A DNA stretch of 64,000 nt, from positions 108,368 through 172,367 of the forward strand of contig NC_049991.1 of assembly GCF_000003815.2 (NCBI RefSeq), given 5' to 3'. The number at the start of each line of letters is the position of its first letter. Position 1 is the stretch's first letter. The DNA is from Branchiostoma floridae. Lineage: Eukaryota > Chordata > Leptocardii > Amphioxiformes > Branchiostomatidae. Shown one piece after another: positions 53,501-64,000 of the stretch. A program made the translations under genes and the position numbers. Below the pieces are notes generated by a model. The model worked only from the letters and a program-made list of their open reading frames with translations. It was not told the DNA's origin and searched no databases.

Positions 53501-56500
53501 GAGGTTAGTTCTTCTTTCTTCCAGGGTTTCTAGTCCGAACTGTTGCAGGGCTAGTGATGTGTAGTCAGTGTAGTGTTGCAATAATATTGCTTGGCAAGCA
53601 CGTCTTTGTACATGTTCCAAAGATGCAGTCTGTTAGCGTTTGAGACTGGTGTGATACACTGGTGCACAGTATTCAAGAACAGGCCTGATAAAACCATATC
53701 ATCATCATCATCATAACCACAGTACACGGTTACCAGGTCAGCCAATGGTAATCCCACAGAATACGGAAGAATGCTGCTGGAAACCATGATGCACGCACAG
53801 AGGGACACACTAGTCAAAGTCCAGGCAGTACCTGTACATAGCCTTTACTGTGTTCATTATGCAGACATTTATTTGTCTATCTGCAAGCCATATCCTCCTT
53901 GTTCAGATCAATAAGTTTTTTTAGTAAACGAGTCAATTTTTTTCTGTCAGTACTGTAATCTTTGTCAGCAGTGGTCGTCAGGTTTAATTATGAATACCGG
54001 GCTTAGCTCATGTTGAAATTGTAGATCACCTCCCCCCCCCCCCCCCCCCCAATAAGTCTATGAAGGAGACTAGTTTCTGCAAGCTTGTTGATTACCTCAA
54101 CAAAAGATTCAGGGGCGAAGCAGAGGTTCTAGTTATTCATTAAGAAATGTTGTACATGAAAACAAGGTGAATTGTGTTATTTTCGTTACATAACTGTAGC
54201 TCCAACTTGCTGTATTTCATAGGCAAGGGTGATTGTAACCTGGTATCCAGTCTATTACTGCCTCAAGACCAGCATAGCTAGTGCTGACTCTCAAAGGGGC
54301 ATATGTAGCTCTCCTCCGCTGGGTAATTGTTCGCACCCGGTAGGATTTTTAAGCGGTACGAGTTTTACCCGTTGCAGGGTTCTCCCCAGAATTTTTTAGT
54401 ATAGTGGAGGGGCTGGCAGAAATAACCCGCACCTACGCGCTGCGCTTTCATGAAAATGGGTTAATTTTGCAATGACAGAGGGTGTCAAATACTACAAGTA
54501 TAATATACTGTTGTGATTCCTTTGTTGTGAAGTGGCAAAACGACTATTGTTTTGATCATTGCTCATTCACAAGTTTTTGCAGACAATGCTGACTGGAAAA
54601 GTGATGCCACTTGGCACAAAAATCTGTGAATTGTCATTAATTGTAGCAAAACTAACAAAGAAAATAGGGAAGAAACACACTAAATTTGAAAAATAGTATA
54701 GTGGAGCTGGCTGAGAGTATAGTGGAGGGCCTCCCTTATTCCACTCTCTGGGGAGAACCCTGCGTTGCGATTAGCTGGCCGCATACGAGTTTTGCCCAAG
54801 GGTAGTAATTGCCCGCCACAATCCCGTGGATGGTGTATGTAACTCCCACCATGCCAAACTCTTAGCGGGTATGAAAGATTCTCCTGCCTGACCAAGCCAC
54901 GGTAGACTGTATACCAGGTTAGGGTGATTGTGCTTTTCTTGATCGTCTTCTGTGAAGGAATTGTCAAAGAAAAATGGCTTTGGGTAATTATTTTATTAGT
55001 AGCATGGATGACCAGTTTGTTAGAAACACAGATGCCATTCTTTATCAAAATGTTAACAAAATCAAGTTCCTTTGCGTGTCAGAAGTTTCTTACAACAGAC
55101 TCTTTAATGAAGGAAACAATCACTGTTCAGAAAATTCCCAAACACAGACTTTTCCAATGACCCAACATCTTTAATTTTTGTATTGCTTGATTGCATCAAA
55201 ACAAACCCAATACATGGCAAACTTGCAGATTTCTGCTTCATCATCCAAACTTGATGTCTCCATGTGCTTCAAAATAACACGGTCATTATCAGCAGTGACC
55301 GGACCCTATGCAAGCTGGTTGTAGTCAGGTTAGAGTAACTCAGACAGTTGTACAGGTAAAGTTTAGAGCAGAGTAGTAACAATGGTCATTGGTCATTACT
55401 AATCCCACTGTTGTCTGAAGTAACCTTACACAGGGTTTAATCTCCCATTGCTACAGGTGTCTCAGGCAAGAGTCAGATCCTGTTCTCGCTGGTGTTCATC
55501 ACCCGCTACCTGGATCTGTTCACCAACTTCATCTCCGTCTACAACTCCGTCATGAAGATCATTTACCTGCTGACATCACTGGGCACTGTCTACCTGATGT
55601 ACTTCAAGTTCAAGGCCACCTATGACAGTAACCACGACACCTTCCGGATCGAGTTCCTGGTGGTGCCCGTCGGTGGCCTGTCCTTCCTGGTCAATCATGA
55701 CTTCACCCCATTGGAGGTTTGTTTTCCTAGTGTACTATTCCACTTCCAGCACACTTTATCCTCTGTAGACAGTGCATTTTGGAAGCTGTGGAATATGGCA
55801 GGGAATTTATTGTCTGGGCACAATTGGTGTGACTGGTACTAAGACTGCTTTGCTGTTACCTGTACAGTACAATGACAGTTTTAATGGACATAAACACCCT
55901 TATGGTCAGAATATCATGTTGATGTTTGCATCTACTGGTACTGTATTAGTAATCTCCAAGCAGATCTTGCTGTGGCAAATGGGAAAGAGTTTAGCCGGCA
56001 AAGGAGTATTGGCCACAGCGAAGATCTGCCGCAGAACGGAACCGCTCAAAGGCACTGGGAGGGGCGATCTTTTCAGAAATGTGTTTCTGCTCCTCCTAGT
56101 GCCCACTTACCTCCAACGTGAAAATTGGCTAAATTTGGCCGGGATTATCGTTTTACAACCCTTCCGAGCCAGTGTCTGGGACAAACGCGGCGAGCCGCGC
56201 CAGTTCACAGCGGGGGCTTCCCCCCGAAACCGCTGGAGCAGACTGCATCACAGCGCACCAAGGCAACGTATCGACATATGAAATTATCAGTTGTACACAA
56301 ATAACAAGTTATTATCTAGTTGTTACTTGTACAGTGGAAACCAGCTATTTGCAATACGCTTTATCGCAAAAATCGGTTAGTTGCAAAGAATTCTGAAATC
56401 CAAAACCATTTCCCATTGGCGCCATTGTATACAGCACCCCATATTTGCAAAGCACAAATCGGCTAATCGGGAAAAAAAATCAAGTTACAACGCATAATAA

Positions 56501-59500
56501 CCCCGAAATATGCCAAACAAATCAGCAGGAATGAACCAAAATTTTCCCGTATAAAGACATCAGATCGCCAAAAGTATGGAAACTGTCTGTTTTGAGTCCC
56601 AAAAGGGCGCGATGTCTATTCAATTTACGTCACTAGCGCGCGGCCCGTCGGATACCGCAGGGAATCATGGGATACTACACATGACGCTGCGTCCGCCATC
56701 TTTGTTTTCGTGATGGGAATGTTTTGAAAATGACGCTGTCGGCTGTTGCAAAATTTCAGTGTAATCTGTGGACATCGTAACTGGAAAATTTGTAGATATG
56801 AAGATTAACAGTTTATTTATGCGCTAGTCATGAGTATTTTTGCGTAGTACATAAAAATTGTCTGAAAACCAAGAGCGTTTTCGTCCTACAACGTAGCGAT
56901 GTTTTTCGTCTGTGTATCACATGTCGACAAATCTTACGTAGTAAGCGCGTGCACTGTACCTTTGATCAGTTCTCTATTAATCAAAACACTTGTTCATTTG
57001 GCAAATTTAGAATACGTTTGCATATGTACCTCGTTTTTTTTCGGTAGCTTAACGTGTTTTAGCAGTGTCAATTTCTTTGTTTTCTTCAAGCCGATACTAT
57101 AGACGAGATTCGTTCTTCGACACTAAAATGTCATAACAATATTCCCGATAAAAGATAAATTTGCCACCGAAAGTGGCTAATAAGTATATTTATGGAGTTT
57201 AATTAAATTATGGACATGATTATTTGTGGTAGAAATGATCGTGTTTGTATTCTTTGTGTCAATGCGTGCGATGCGTTTACCGATGCCCCCCTCCCCCATC
57301 CCCACTCGGGTCATTTCGAGCAACATCTTTTAATCGGGAACGCCGGTTAGTCGGGAAAATTCAGCTGGCAAATGGCCTTCCCTAATAAGCGGCTACCACT
57401 GTATATATTTTGCAATAAAAGCTGCGTTTTAACTAAACACTTCCTGTATCATTTTTTCATGTCTGCAACTTCAAATCTTTAAAGGGACATAATGTAAAAA
57501 TAAAGTCACTGTTTTCGGTCATTTCTCTACATTATGAGTTGAGTCTACCTTATTACACTGCACAGCAATATTTACAACGTATGACTTCGACTTTGTTGAG
57601 CCGTGAGGATGTCTTGAAATATGTGCACTTCCCTCCGCCGCTTGAGTCGTCCGCCATTTTATTCAACTCGCCGTCGAGCCAAAGTGCGCTTTAGAACGCG
57701 TTCGGTGGTTCGCTCGAATCGTTACTGAAGTTTGTTGAAAGTCACCGCTAAGCTCCGAAGATCTGCGACCGCAAAAGTCGATTCGGAAATCTGCGGTCGG
57801 CTTACTTCCGGTAGGCTACCCGTTTTGAGTTTTTCCGTTCTGCGGCAGATCTTCGCTGTGGCCAATAACTCCTTTGCCGGCTAAACTCTTTCCCATTTGC
57901 CACAGCAAGATCTGCTTGGAGATTACTGTATTAGTGAATTCTTTAGTTCAATAGTGGAATGTTTGTCACTTTCAATGTCTGACACGAAGCTATTTGTCCC
58001 GCAGATCTTGTGGACTTTCTCCATCTACCTTGAGTCTGTGGCCATCCTGCCCCAACTCTTCATGATCAGTAAGACTGGGGAAGCTGAGACCATCACCAGC
58101 CACTACCTGTTTGCCCTGGGCTCCTACCGTGCTCTGTACATCATCAACTGGGTCTACCGCTACTATACAGAGGGCTTCTTTGATCTGATCGCCATTGTTG
58201 CAGGATGTGTACAGACGATACTCTACTGCGACTTCTTCTACTTGTACATCACTAAAGGTAGGCCAGGCTGCACACCTCTCCATAGAAATACATGTACATA
58301 CATGTACCTGCAACCTGCCATTTGTAGAAGGATGTTGCACATTGCAGTAAAGAACCACTTGAAATTATCTAGCAAAGTACAGGGATTTTATTTTAGTTGA
58401 AAAGTAGTATAAAGTATTATTTGTTGATATTCAACAATTAGTGGTAAAAGGTTATATAAAGCAACTAGAGTTTGGCAACCTCATACCTCCATGAAATATT
58501 TAGAACTTTTGTAAATTTTATTTTGTACAACATTGTCTAAGGTGCCTACATACTAAAAATTATGAAAATTTGTTGTTCCCTTCTTGAGTTATCCGCTTCA
58601 GAAGTTTTTTTTACAAAAATGCCCCTGCTATCCCAACACTAGTCGTTGGGGGGCCCAAACTTATGTCACTTATTCCTGAGCACAAGAGCTATCTAATACT
58701 CAAAATCCGTGACCATCGCTTGCTCAGAGCACGAGATAGCAAAACTGTGTTTTTGTTACTGTTCCAACATGTTCAACATTTTGTGTCATTTTTTCCCTCC
58801 ATAAAAACTTTTATTGACCCCGTAAACAAAGCTGCTAAGCTTGGTCCTTTGTTTGGCTCTTGTATTTTTAGATTTTCTTTAGTATACACTGGTGAGTCTT
58901 TTGTGAGAAGGTGGCAGACAGACATAATTCCCTGCACTTGGCAGGGATGTGTGAATTGCCCTCTTCCCAGCCCACTGACCCAGTTTCATCATATTGTTTC
59001 CATGTTCGAACATGTGATCACAAATGATGCATCTATGTTGGAACAGTTTAGAAACTAACAGAAATAATGTATGTTAGAAATGTTTCTAACATGTTTGAAT
59101 ACTATAGAAATATTTAGAACGTCACATAGTTGTTATAAATAGTTCTAAACAGTTACTTATCACAGTTAGATTGTTACAAAGATTTCCAAAATGTTGGAAC
59201 AAAAGGCAAGAAACATCCTCCCGGTAATATGGAATTGACTCTACCTACCGACACTAATTTTTTCAGGACTGAAAGTGAAACAGGAAACACAACATTTTTT
59301 TTCTAGGCCCAAGGCACACTTTGGACTGTTTTCAGGAATTTTGTTTGCTTCTTTGGTAGTTTTAGACCTTTAATTTAAACCCCACACCAGAAGTGAAACA
59401 AAACATCCCATGTTATTTTCAAGGGTAATATTGCTAGAATGAATCTTTTACCACGTTGCTGATTTTTTAAGAAATCTTGCTGCGGCCATGTGGTCTCATA

Positions 59501-59748
59501 GCAGTAAGATTATTATGGGCATTGTAGAGGAAAGTAATGAAGTAAACAGTGTGCATTTGTTAGCAAATGTCTGCTGTATAATAACATGTACCTCATCTCT
59601 CCATATGTCGTGCCCCACTAGTAGTAGTTTGGCTTCTTCAACGTGCACATACACAAACCTTGTCTCTGTCAGCAATGTCCCTGTCCTAACCATTCGGTAT
59701 TTTTGTTTTCCAGTGTTAAAAGGCAAGCAGCTAAAGCTCCCAGCATAA
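50440..59748 (+). CDS. KDELR: KDEL receptor (ER lumen protein-retaining receptor), complete, 4 coding exons
   Basis: Seven-helix Golgi receptor that binds the C-terminal K/HDEL signal of escaped ER chaperones at low pH and returns them by COPI vesicles. Exons 50440-50530, 55457-55716, 58005-58257 and 59714-59748 join in phase to exactly 212 codons plus TAA, the usual length of KDELR1/2. Residues known to bind the signal or sense pH are present: Arg5, Asp9, His12, Arg47, Trp120, Glu127, Tyr158, Arg169, Asp177 and Asp193. The tail reads [11 protein letters not shown]; vertebrate KDELR1/2 have Ser at 209 (a reported PKA site) where this has Lys, and Lys at 207 where this has Gln. It looks like the single pre-duplication form of vertebrate KDELR1/2/3, so I give no number. 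Introns 1 (4.9 kb) and 2 (2.3 kb) are filled with transposons and include an assembly gap. Confidence 0.97.
51618..51935. mobile_element. Inverted-repeat element containing the assembly gap
   Basis: Arms 51631-51700 and 51817-51888 pair over 70 bases with only two single-base length differences; 100 Ns (51701-51800) sit in the loop. TCAGTAACTGACT occurs at 51618-51630 and 51923-51935, a 13-bp direct repeat that may be the target duplication. The 18-mer TTACCTGGATGTCTAACC next to the right arm also occurs at 16561. Confidence 0.75.
51701..51800. other. Assembly gap, 100 N
   Basis: Exactly 100 Ns, a conventional placeholder length, so the true size is unknown. In KDELR intron 1; coding sequence is not affected. 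Confidence 0.99.
52020..52170 (-). repeat. SINE body copy (minus)
   Basis: The minus strand matches the body of the SINE at 4190-4505 (ACTTTCCTCACTTTACTC, GAGTACATGTACCTAG, TAAATGGAGGTC). No tRNA head seen. Confidence 0.6.
52418..52446. repeat. (TAT)n microsatellite
   Basis: About nine TTA repeats in KDELR intron 1. Confidence 0.9.
52640..52897 (+). repeat. SINE body copy (plus)
   Basis: CTTGTGCCCTTGGGAAAGGC and ACTTTCCTCACTTTACTC as in the 4190 copy, then AAAGAACCCGCCGCAC. The next DNA transposon interrupts what follows (GTGGCGCCGAATGGCAGCTC resumes at 53331). Confidence 0.65.
52898..53323. mobile_element. 426-bp hAT-like MITE with exact 8-bp duplication
   Basis: TIR TAGGGATGGGTA against TAGGGCTGGGTA; target duplication CACCTGAG at 52890-52897 and 53324-53331, exact. 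Subterminal CTGGACCGGTCC/ACCGGTCCA boxes. Confidence 0.85.
53340..53690 (-). mobile_element. LINE RT C-terminal fragment
   Basis: Minus strand: [19 protein letters not shown], then [40 protein letters not shown] and [15 protein letters not shown], the conserved end of CR1-like RTs. Frameshift-free over about 100 codons apart from one stop. Confidence 0.85.
54031..54050. repeat. Poly-C run
   Basis: About 20 consecutive C in KDELR intron 1; length is likely polymorphic or error-prone. Confidence 0.8.
54375..54762. mobile_element. hAT-like MITE, TIR CAGGGTTCTCCCCAGA
   Basis: CAGGGTTCTCCCCAGA at 54375 and CTCTGGGGAGAACCCTG ending at 54762; subterminal AGTATAGTGGAGG repeated at both ends (54398, 54692, 54715). 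No clean target duplication (only CGTTG shared). Confidence 0.7.
55457..55716 (+). CDS. KDELR: KDELR exon 2
   Basis: (G)[18 protein letters not shown] to HDFTPLE; acceptor ACAG, donor GTTTGT. Holds Arg47 and helices 2-4. Base composition is visibly GC-rich compared with the surrounding introns. Confidence 0.97.
55950..57925. mobile_element. Foldback/Mutator-like element, 92-bp TIRs, 9-bp duplication
   Basis: Arms 55950-56041 and 57833-57925 are inverted copies differing by one indel; TIR start TAATCTCCAAGCAGATCTTG. Target duplication CTGTATTAG at 55941-55949 and 57926-57934, exact. Long TIRs with a 9-bp duplication fit Mutator-like elements (inference). A Tigger-like element is nested at 56333-57402. 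No transposase seen. In KDELR intron 2, ending 79 bp before exon 3. Confidence 0.85.
56333..57402. mobile_element. Tigger/pogo-like element, non-autonomous, nested
   Basis: CAGTGGAAACCAGCTATT at the left and AATAAGCGGCTACCACTG at the right, TA on each side. The right half matches 20270-20961. No transposase frame; interior AT-rich with ATGCCCCCCTCCCCCATCC. Confidence 0.75.
58005..58257 (+). CDS. KDELR: KDELR exon 3
   Basis: [20 protein letters not shown] to DFFYLYITK plus 1 nt; donor GTAGGC. Holds Trp120, Glu127, Tyr158, Arg169 and Asp193. Confidence 0.97.
58555..58720. repeat. Interspersed repeat unit (CCCTTCTTGAGTTAT...GGGGGGCCC)
   Basis: TTGTTCCCTTCTTGAGTTAT and GTTGGGGGGCCCAAAC are the same family as 530-860. 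KDELR intron 3; the open frame starting within it is not a gene. Confidence 0.45.
59714..59748 (+). CDS. KDELR: KDELR exon 4 (cytosolic tail)
   Basis: 35-nt terminal exon: acceptor TTTTCCAG, then (V)[10 protein letters not shown] and TAA. It encodes only the COPI-interacting tail. Confidence 0.95.
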
Positions 59749-62700
59749 GTTATGGCAGCAGTACAGACAACAGGAAGAGAGCTTAGCTTACCTTTACAAC
59801 ATGTACACAACATTGTATAGATGTGTTTGAGCAAAGGACAACCATTCCATGTAAAGATGTTGAGAACAGTGTGGAACATCAGTGGCTCTAGGTGTAGAGG
59901 AAGACAAAAGGAAAATAATTTGAGGGAATTCTGGATTCAAATATCTAGTATTGGTAGGAGAATTAGAAGAAAAATGGATGGTGCCTGCTTATGTTACTTG
60001 ATAACAAGTATATTTGGATTCAATAATATATTACTTACAGGCTACTTTGTACATGTACCTTGGATATTGATAGTTCTAAATCCTCAGCTTACAGTGACAG
60101 ATGTCATGACAGCATGAGATTTAGAAAGGCTTTGAATGTTTGTCTACACCTAAGTTATCTGCCATCTGTACTGTAGCTGGTAGCAGTTTCAAGGGTAAGG
60201 GTATTGTGCACTCTATTGTACATTAGCACTGCTGTCTTTCTTCACACTTTGTAAAGAATGTAACAAAAGGTGATAGATGCTTGGCAGAAGCAAAACATAG
60301 TGTGCACATTCACCCACCCTCTGTGAAATAACAATGCAGCTATGAGCAGATTGTAACATGGTAATCTGTATGTTTGTCTGCATTTTTTAGGGTCTGCTGC
60401 TACCAGCCATAAGCTGCCTAGACAGTCCCATGTAATGACTTGTCTCATTGTCTATAAAGTCAAAGTCCTATTATAAGGTAAAAACGCAAGTAGTATGTTT
60501 TTGTTGTCGGTAACTTTAAGGAAAGCCACGGTTTCTTTATACATTGGTACAGATACAGAAGCTTGCACTTATTTCAGGCTCAAATTATAATAGTGGTTTA
60601 TCATTTGAACGAGTTTTTTTTTCTTCTCAAAGCAACCTTTAGATTCCTGACAGCTGTCAGAAATGTAGGATGGGGCCTTGATGTAGTGCTGGTTCATCTA
60701 TTAGTTCTGATGAACAGTTACAGTACCTGGACATCACAATCAGTAGTGACCAAAGTTGTGAATGTATACAATAATGCAAGGAGTAACTTCTAGATCTCAA
60801 TCATCCTACCTGCATTCTCAATCTGAGTCAAAGCCACCTGCAAATGTATATGGTCAAAAAATTGTCAATTGTGTATTTGTCAAGTAGTAATAAATATCCC
60901 ACAGGATAGTATTTTTAACCTCAAAGTTATGAAGGGACAATAATTGGTATTCTTTTTGTCTTAATAAGCTTTGTATGAATGCAACGTCACAGAAGGGAGG
61001 CCTAATCCAAGATCAAAAACTGCAAATCTTGCATTCACCAAAACTACAGCTTTGTTAACAGAAGGCTTAGAAGGAAACATTTGTGTCAGACAGGAATAGG
61101 TGGAACTGTAGGAAAAGCAAGTTTTGACATACTAATTAGCAGTTGTCCATTGTTTTCTAACAAATATATTTGGGACAGGTGGGCAGATTGTATGTAAGCA
61201 ATGACTTTTTCAACTAGATGGGAAGTAGATATGCCGTGTTTTCTTGTAGCATTGTTTGATAAAGACTTCTTTATAGGACATTACATAAAATGTTAAAAGT
61301 TGTGAGCCTGAGGTTTTGTTTATTTCACAATTACTAACATATTTTCAATCAGCCATGGTTTTGTAAAGAAAAGGGTATAAGAATGTTGAAGACATATTTT
61401 TGAACCACGCAATTCTTGTACAAACACATCAAAGTACTTGGTAGTCATTTAGGTGTAATTGTGCAAAATGGCAAGTTACTCAATAGTGTGTAGGAAGTAA
61501 TAACTAGCATATGTAGGTCATGTCATGTATGTTTCCTGCTTCCCTTAGTTTTCTTTGTACGAAAGGCAGAAACAATAAACACTTTTACTATATTAAGTAT
61601 TGATGACTGATGATTTTTATAAATTATGGTGTAAAAACCATATATAGTTGTAGGCAGCTGTCCATAGAAATTTTAGATTGTAAAATTGTCTAAAATTACA
61701 CTTGAATGTTATAAAAATAGAGAAGTTGTCTAAAATACATGTTTCCATATGGCCACAACCCATTACTATCATGGAGCTCCAAATGATTCAGAAATAATGG
61801 AACTCACATAGATTCAGAAGTCTATATATTCACTCTTCATTCATTAAAAAAAAGTCCTTTTCCATGGTTAAGAACAAAATACCGCCACAACCTGCTACTG
61901 TATAGGCTGTGTGGAACTAATTATCATTATGTACAATGATATTATATCATACATGTATATGTATGGAAGTAGCTCAAAAGTACTGAGCCCATATTTTTCA
62001 TCCACAAAATTAGTGAATCGGTTTATATTAAATAGGTTATCCACTTTGGACAATGTACAGTCAAAGGCCCTGTTCAATGTAAGCCTTGCGAATTGGAATC
62101 AGGTAAGGTGCATACCACAGACATGATCTTATTGTGCGCGAAAAGTCAAAATCATGGTGGAGCTTGAGAATGGATACGTTATTCTGTCACTACCGTCTTG
62201 GAGTAGGTGGTCACATACCTTTTAGTATTCGCTCTTTAAGTTTTTTCATCTTTGTAGGAAACGGCTTGCATGTTTTTGCAAAGCCTTTGAAGCATGCGGC
62301 CACCTAATGTACACATTCTTATTTCTGTACATTTCCTTGAGCTTCCTCTGAATCGGGGCAGCTGAACACACAACAAATACCAAAAGTTTTAGATGACCAT
62401 GTGACCCATGATGGGTCATTATGCAAACTAAGGTGGCTTAAATCCACATTTACGTTCATACTAGAGTCGCATGAGCCACATTGAAACTACCAGAAGTGGT
62501 TTGCGATTTAGCCAGCTTCAAAGTGACACCAGCTATCAGGCGGAGCCACATGAATCCTGCTTTGGTGGTTTCAGCTCAAAATCCAATTTGCAAGGAAATG
62601 AACAGGGCCAAACAAGTCCTGCAAGGTCCTTCCCTTGTGTGATAGTACAGAAGGTCCATAGACAATTTGCAAGGAAATTAACGGGACCAAGTAAAGTCCT

Positions 62701-63480
62701 TCTGCAAGGTCCTTCCCTTAAAGGTCCGTAAGACTGTTGGATGTGTCTAATACGCCTGCATGTACCTCAGCAACATGTGTTGGAGTTGGCTGATGTGGAC
62801 TTGCTCCTGCAGGAAATAGTTGTTACAGAATGATGAGTACCCTAAAGAACTGATCAGACAGATATATAAAAACTTGTTTATTCAGATTTCTTACCAATAA
62901 AGCCAAATGGTAGAGTATCACCATATCAATACATGTAGATCTACATGTAAACCTACTAAATGTTTTGCAATGTGGTACTGCTTTGCAGATTGTAAGCATA
63001 AGCCTCTAGCAGCCCTTCTGTTGGTCAGTCACTGAGAGATTTTCTCCTCAATGCGATGAAAATCTGTGGGAATAACTGACTGGTAATATAGTTGGGAGAG
63101 ACATCTACATGTAGTAAGTCTTAGCAACCCAGAAAAAAACTTACAAAATTCATTTTTCCCACTCACTTTGATACAATGGAAACTGTTATCATCAAGTAAT
63201 TGTTATAATATAGATAGATGGCTTCAATAGATGGCTTTTTTTTTTTTGCCTTTGTTTTCCCTATGTTTGTATGGCATTAGCACCTGTTACTAATAAACAT
63301 GCGCACTGCTATTAATCCCCGTCAAGGGGGCTGAGCAGTAGAAAAGAAGAAGAATAGCTAAAGTTAGCTAGAAAGGCAACATTTGCAATCAAATGTGACT
63401 CCTTTCACTCTCTACTGCTCCCCATGTAAAAAATAAACTATTCCAACATCACCCAGTGGAAATATGGACCATTCGAACAT
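59749..63480 (+). other. KDELR 3' UTR and downstream DNA, no further gene seen
   Basis: Unremarkable AT-rich sequence. A duplicated segment lies at 62580-62720 (TTTGCAAGGAAATGAAC / TTTGCAAGGAAATTAAC, each followed by GCAAGGTCCTTCCCTT). No conserved protein in any frame. Confidence 0.5.
60889..61579 (+). terminator. Candidate KDELR polyadenylation signals
   Basis: AATAAA occurs at 60889-60894 and 61574-61579, the first two canonical signals after the KDELR stop, implying a 3' UTR of about 1.1 or 1.8 kb. Not confirmed by transcripts. Confidence 0.35.
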
Positions 63481-63482
63481 TA

Positions 63483-64000
63483 CTGTAAATGCATTAAAGT
63501 TCGTGGGGATTTACTTATGCAGAAGCGGGAAAATGGAGTATTCGTGGTGGTTTTAAGTTTGCTGTAGCACCATAGACTGCAGTCTCATACTACAAAGACT
63601 ATGCAAATATTGTAATTTAGATAGAATATAGGACGAACGTCATTTTGTAGAAGAGTGTAGATTATTTACCGTAGAAAGAAATGAACTGTATAAGGTTATA
63701 CAAAACCAATTTCCTTATTTCATACACCTAAGTTCTGTAGAAAAATTCATATTCCTAATGCAACTAGACAAACCATCGATCATAAAACATATCTGCTCTT
63801 TCATCTCCACTATAACAGAAAAGCGAGGAGAAGTTGAATTTATCCAGCAATAGTCTCATTTTGTATCTGTGAACTGTACCTTTTCAACATGTCTTGTTGT
63901 GACCTGTACTTAGCCCGGTGTGGCAAAAATGCGCAATAAAGGTCTTCATTCATTATAATAGAAAAATGTTTGCAGAGGTTTAAGTTTGCGGTGAAGTGGT
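63483..64000. mobile_element. MITE copy 4, split by a LINE tail and running off the window
   Basis: CTGTAAATGCATTAAAGTTC, flanked by TA on the left, runs to ACTGCAGTCTCATAC (about 63590), then resumes TAATAGAAAAATGTTTGC at about 63956. Same orientation as copy 3. Confidence 0.75.
63593..63952 (+). mobile_element. CR1-like LINE 3' end nested in the MITE
   Basis: Plus frame: LCKYCNLDRI, a stop, then DERHFVEECRLFTVERNELY, FPYFIHLSSVEKFIFLMQLD and IISTITEKRGE-like end, with a C-x2-C...H-x4-C cluster typical of LINE C-termini; 3' UTR ends AATAAAGGTCTTCATTCATT, a CR1-style short repeat tail. 5'-truncated. Confidence 0.8.

Noticed and set aside
56899-57102. Membrane-like 67-codon frame in KDELR intron 2
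   Set aside because: Lies inside the Tigger-like element; hydrophobic character comes from T-rich sequence.
57990-58358. 122-codon minus-strand frame
   Set aside because: Antisense of KDELR exon 3.

Overview
This is a eukaryotic window holding three conserved, intron-rich protein genes in a dense bed of transposable elements. The proteins sit close to vertebrate orthologues, exons are short and introns are full of small DNA transposons, SINEs and broken LINEs. Together these suggest an invertebrate deuterostome. A lancelet (Branchiostoma) is my best guess, from recalled repeat style rather than any database match. A 100-N assembly gap lies at 51701-51800.

Layout. (1) 3378-36375, minus strand: RINT1, eleven coding exons giving an uninterrupted 586 codons from the start Met. 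The C-terminal part (about a quarter, judged from the family) lies beyond the left edge. Its introns hold at least four LINE remnants, several SINE heads, nested TTAA-flanked elements, a hAT-like element and a 28-bp minisatellite. (2) 36376-40802: intergenic, holding an 8-bp-TSD DNA transposon nested in another one and a LINE split by a 751-bp insert. (3) 40803-46413, plus strand: UBE2I (UBC9), six coding exons, complete, 160 aa; intron 1 carries a transposon built around arrays of short palindromes. (4) 46414-50439: intergenic, repeat-rich. (5) 50440-59748, plus strand: KDELR (ER-lumen retention receptor), four coding exons, complete, 212 aa; intron 1 contains the assembly gap and intron 2 a Mutator-like foldback element with a Tigger-like element inside. 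(6) 59749-64000: 3' UTR and downstream DNA, ending in a MITE interrupted by a LINE tail.

How the genes relate. RINT1 (tether for Golgi-to-ER COPI vesicles) and KDELR (the receptor those vesicles return to the ER) belong to one retrograde pathway and lie about 14 kb apart. UBE2I, the SUMO E2, sits between them, divergent from RINT1 and in tandem with KDELR. All three starts have YY1-like ATGGCG motifs near or at the 5' end, typical of housekeeping promoters.

I found no rRNA, no convincing intact tRNA, no CRISPR array and no clear new multi-gene system. The least ordinary structures are the palindrome-array transposon in UBE2I intron 1, the inverted repeat that brackets the assembly gap, and several nested insertions whose target duplications can be read exactly.
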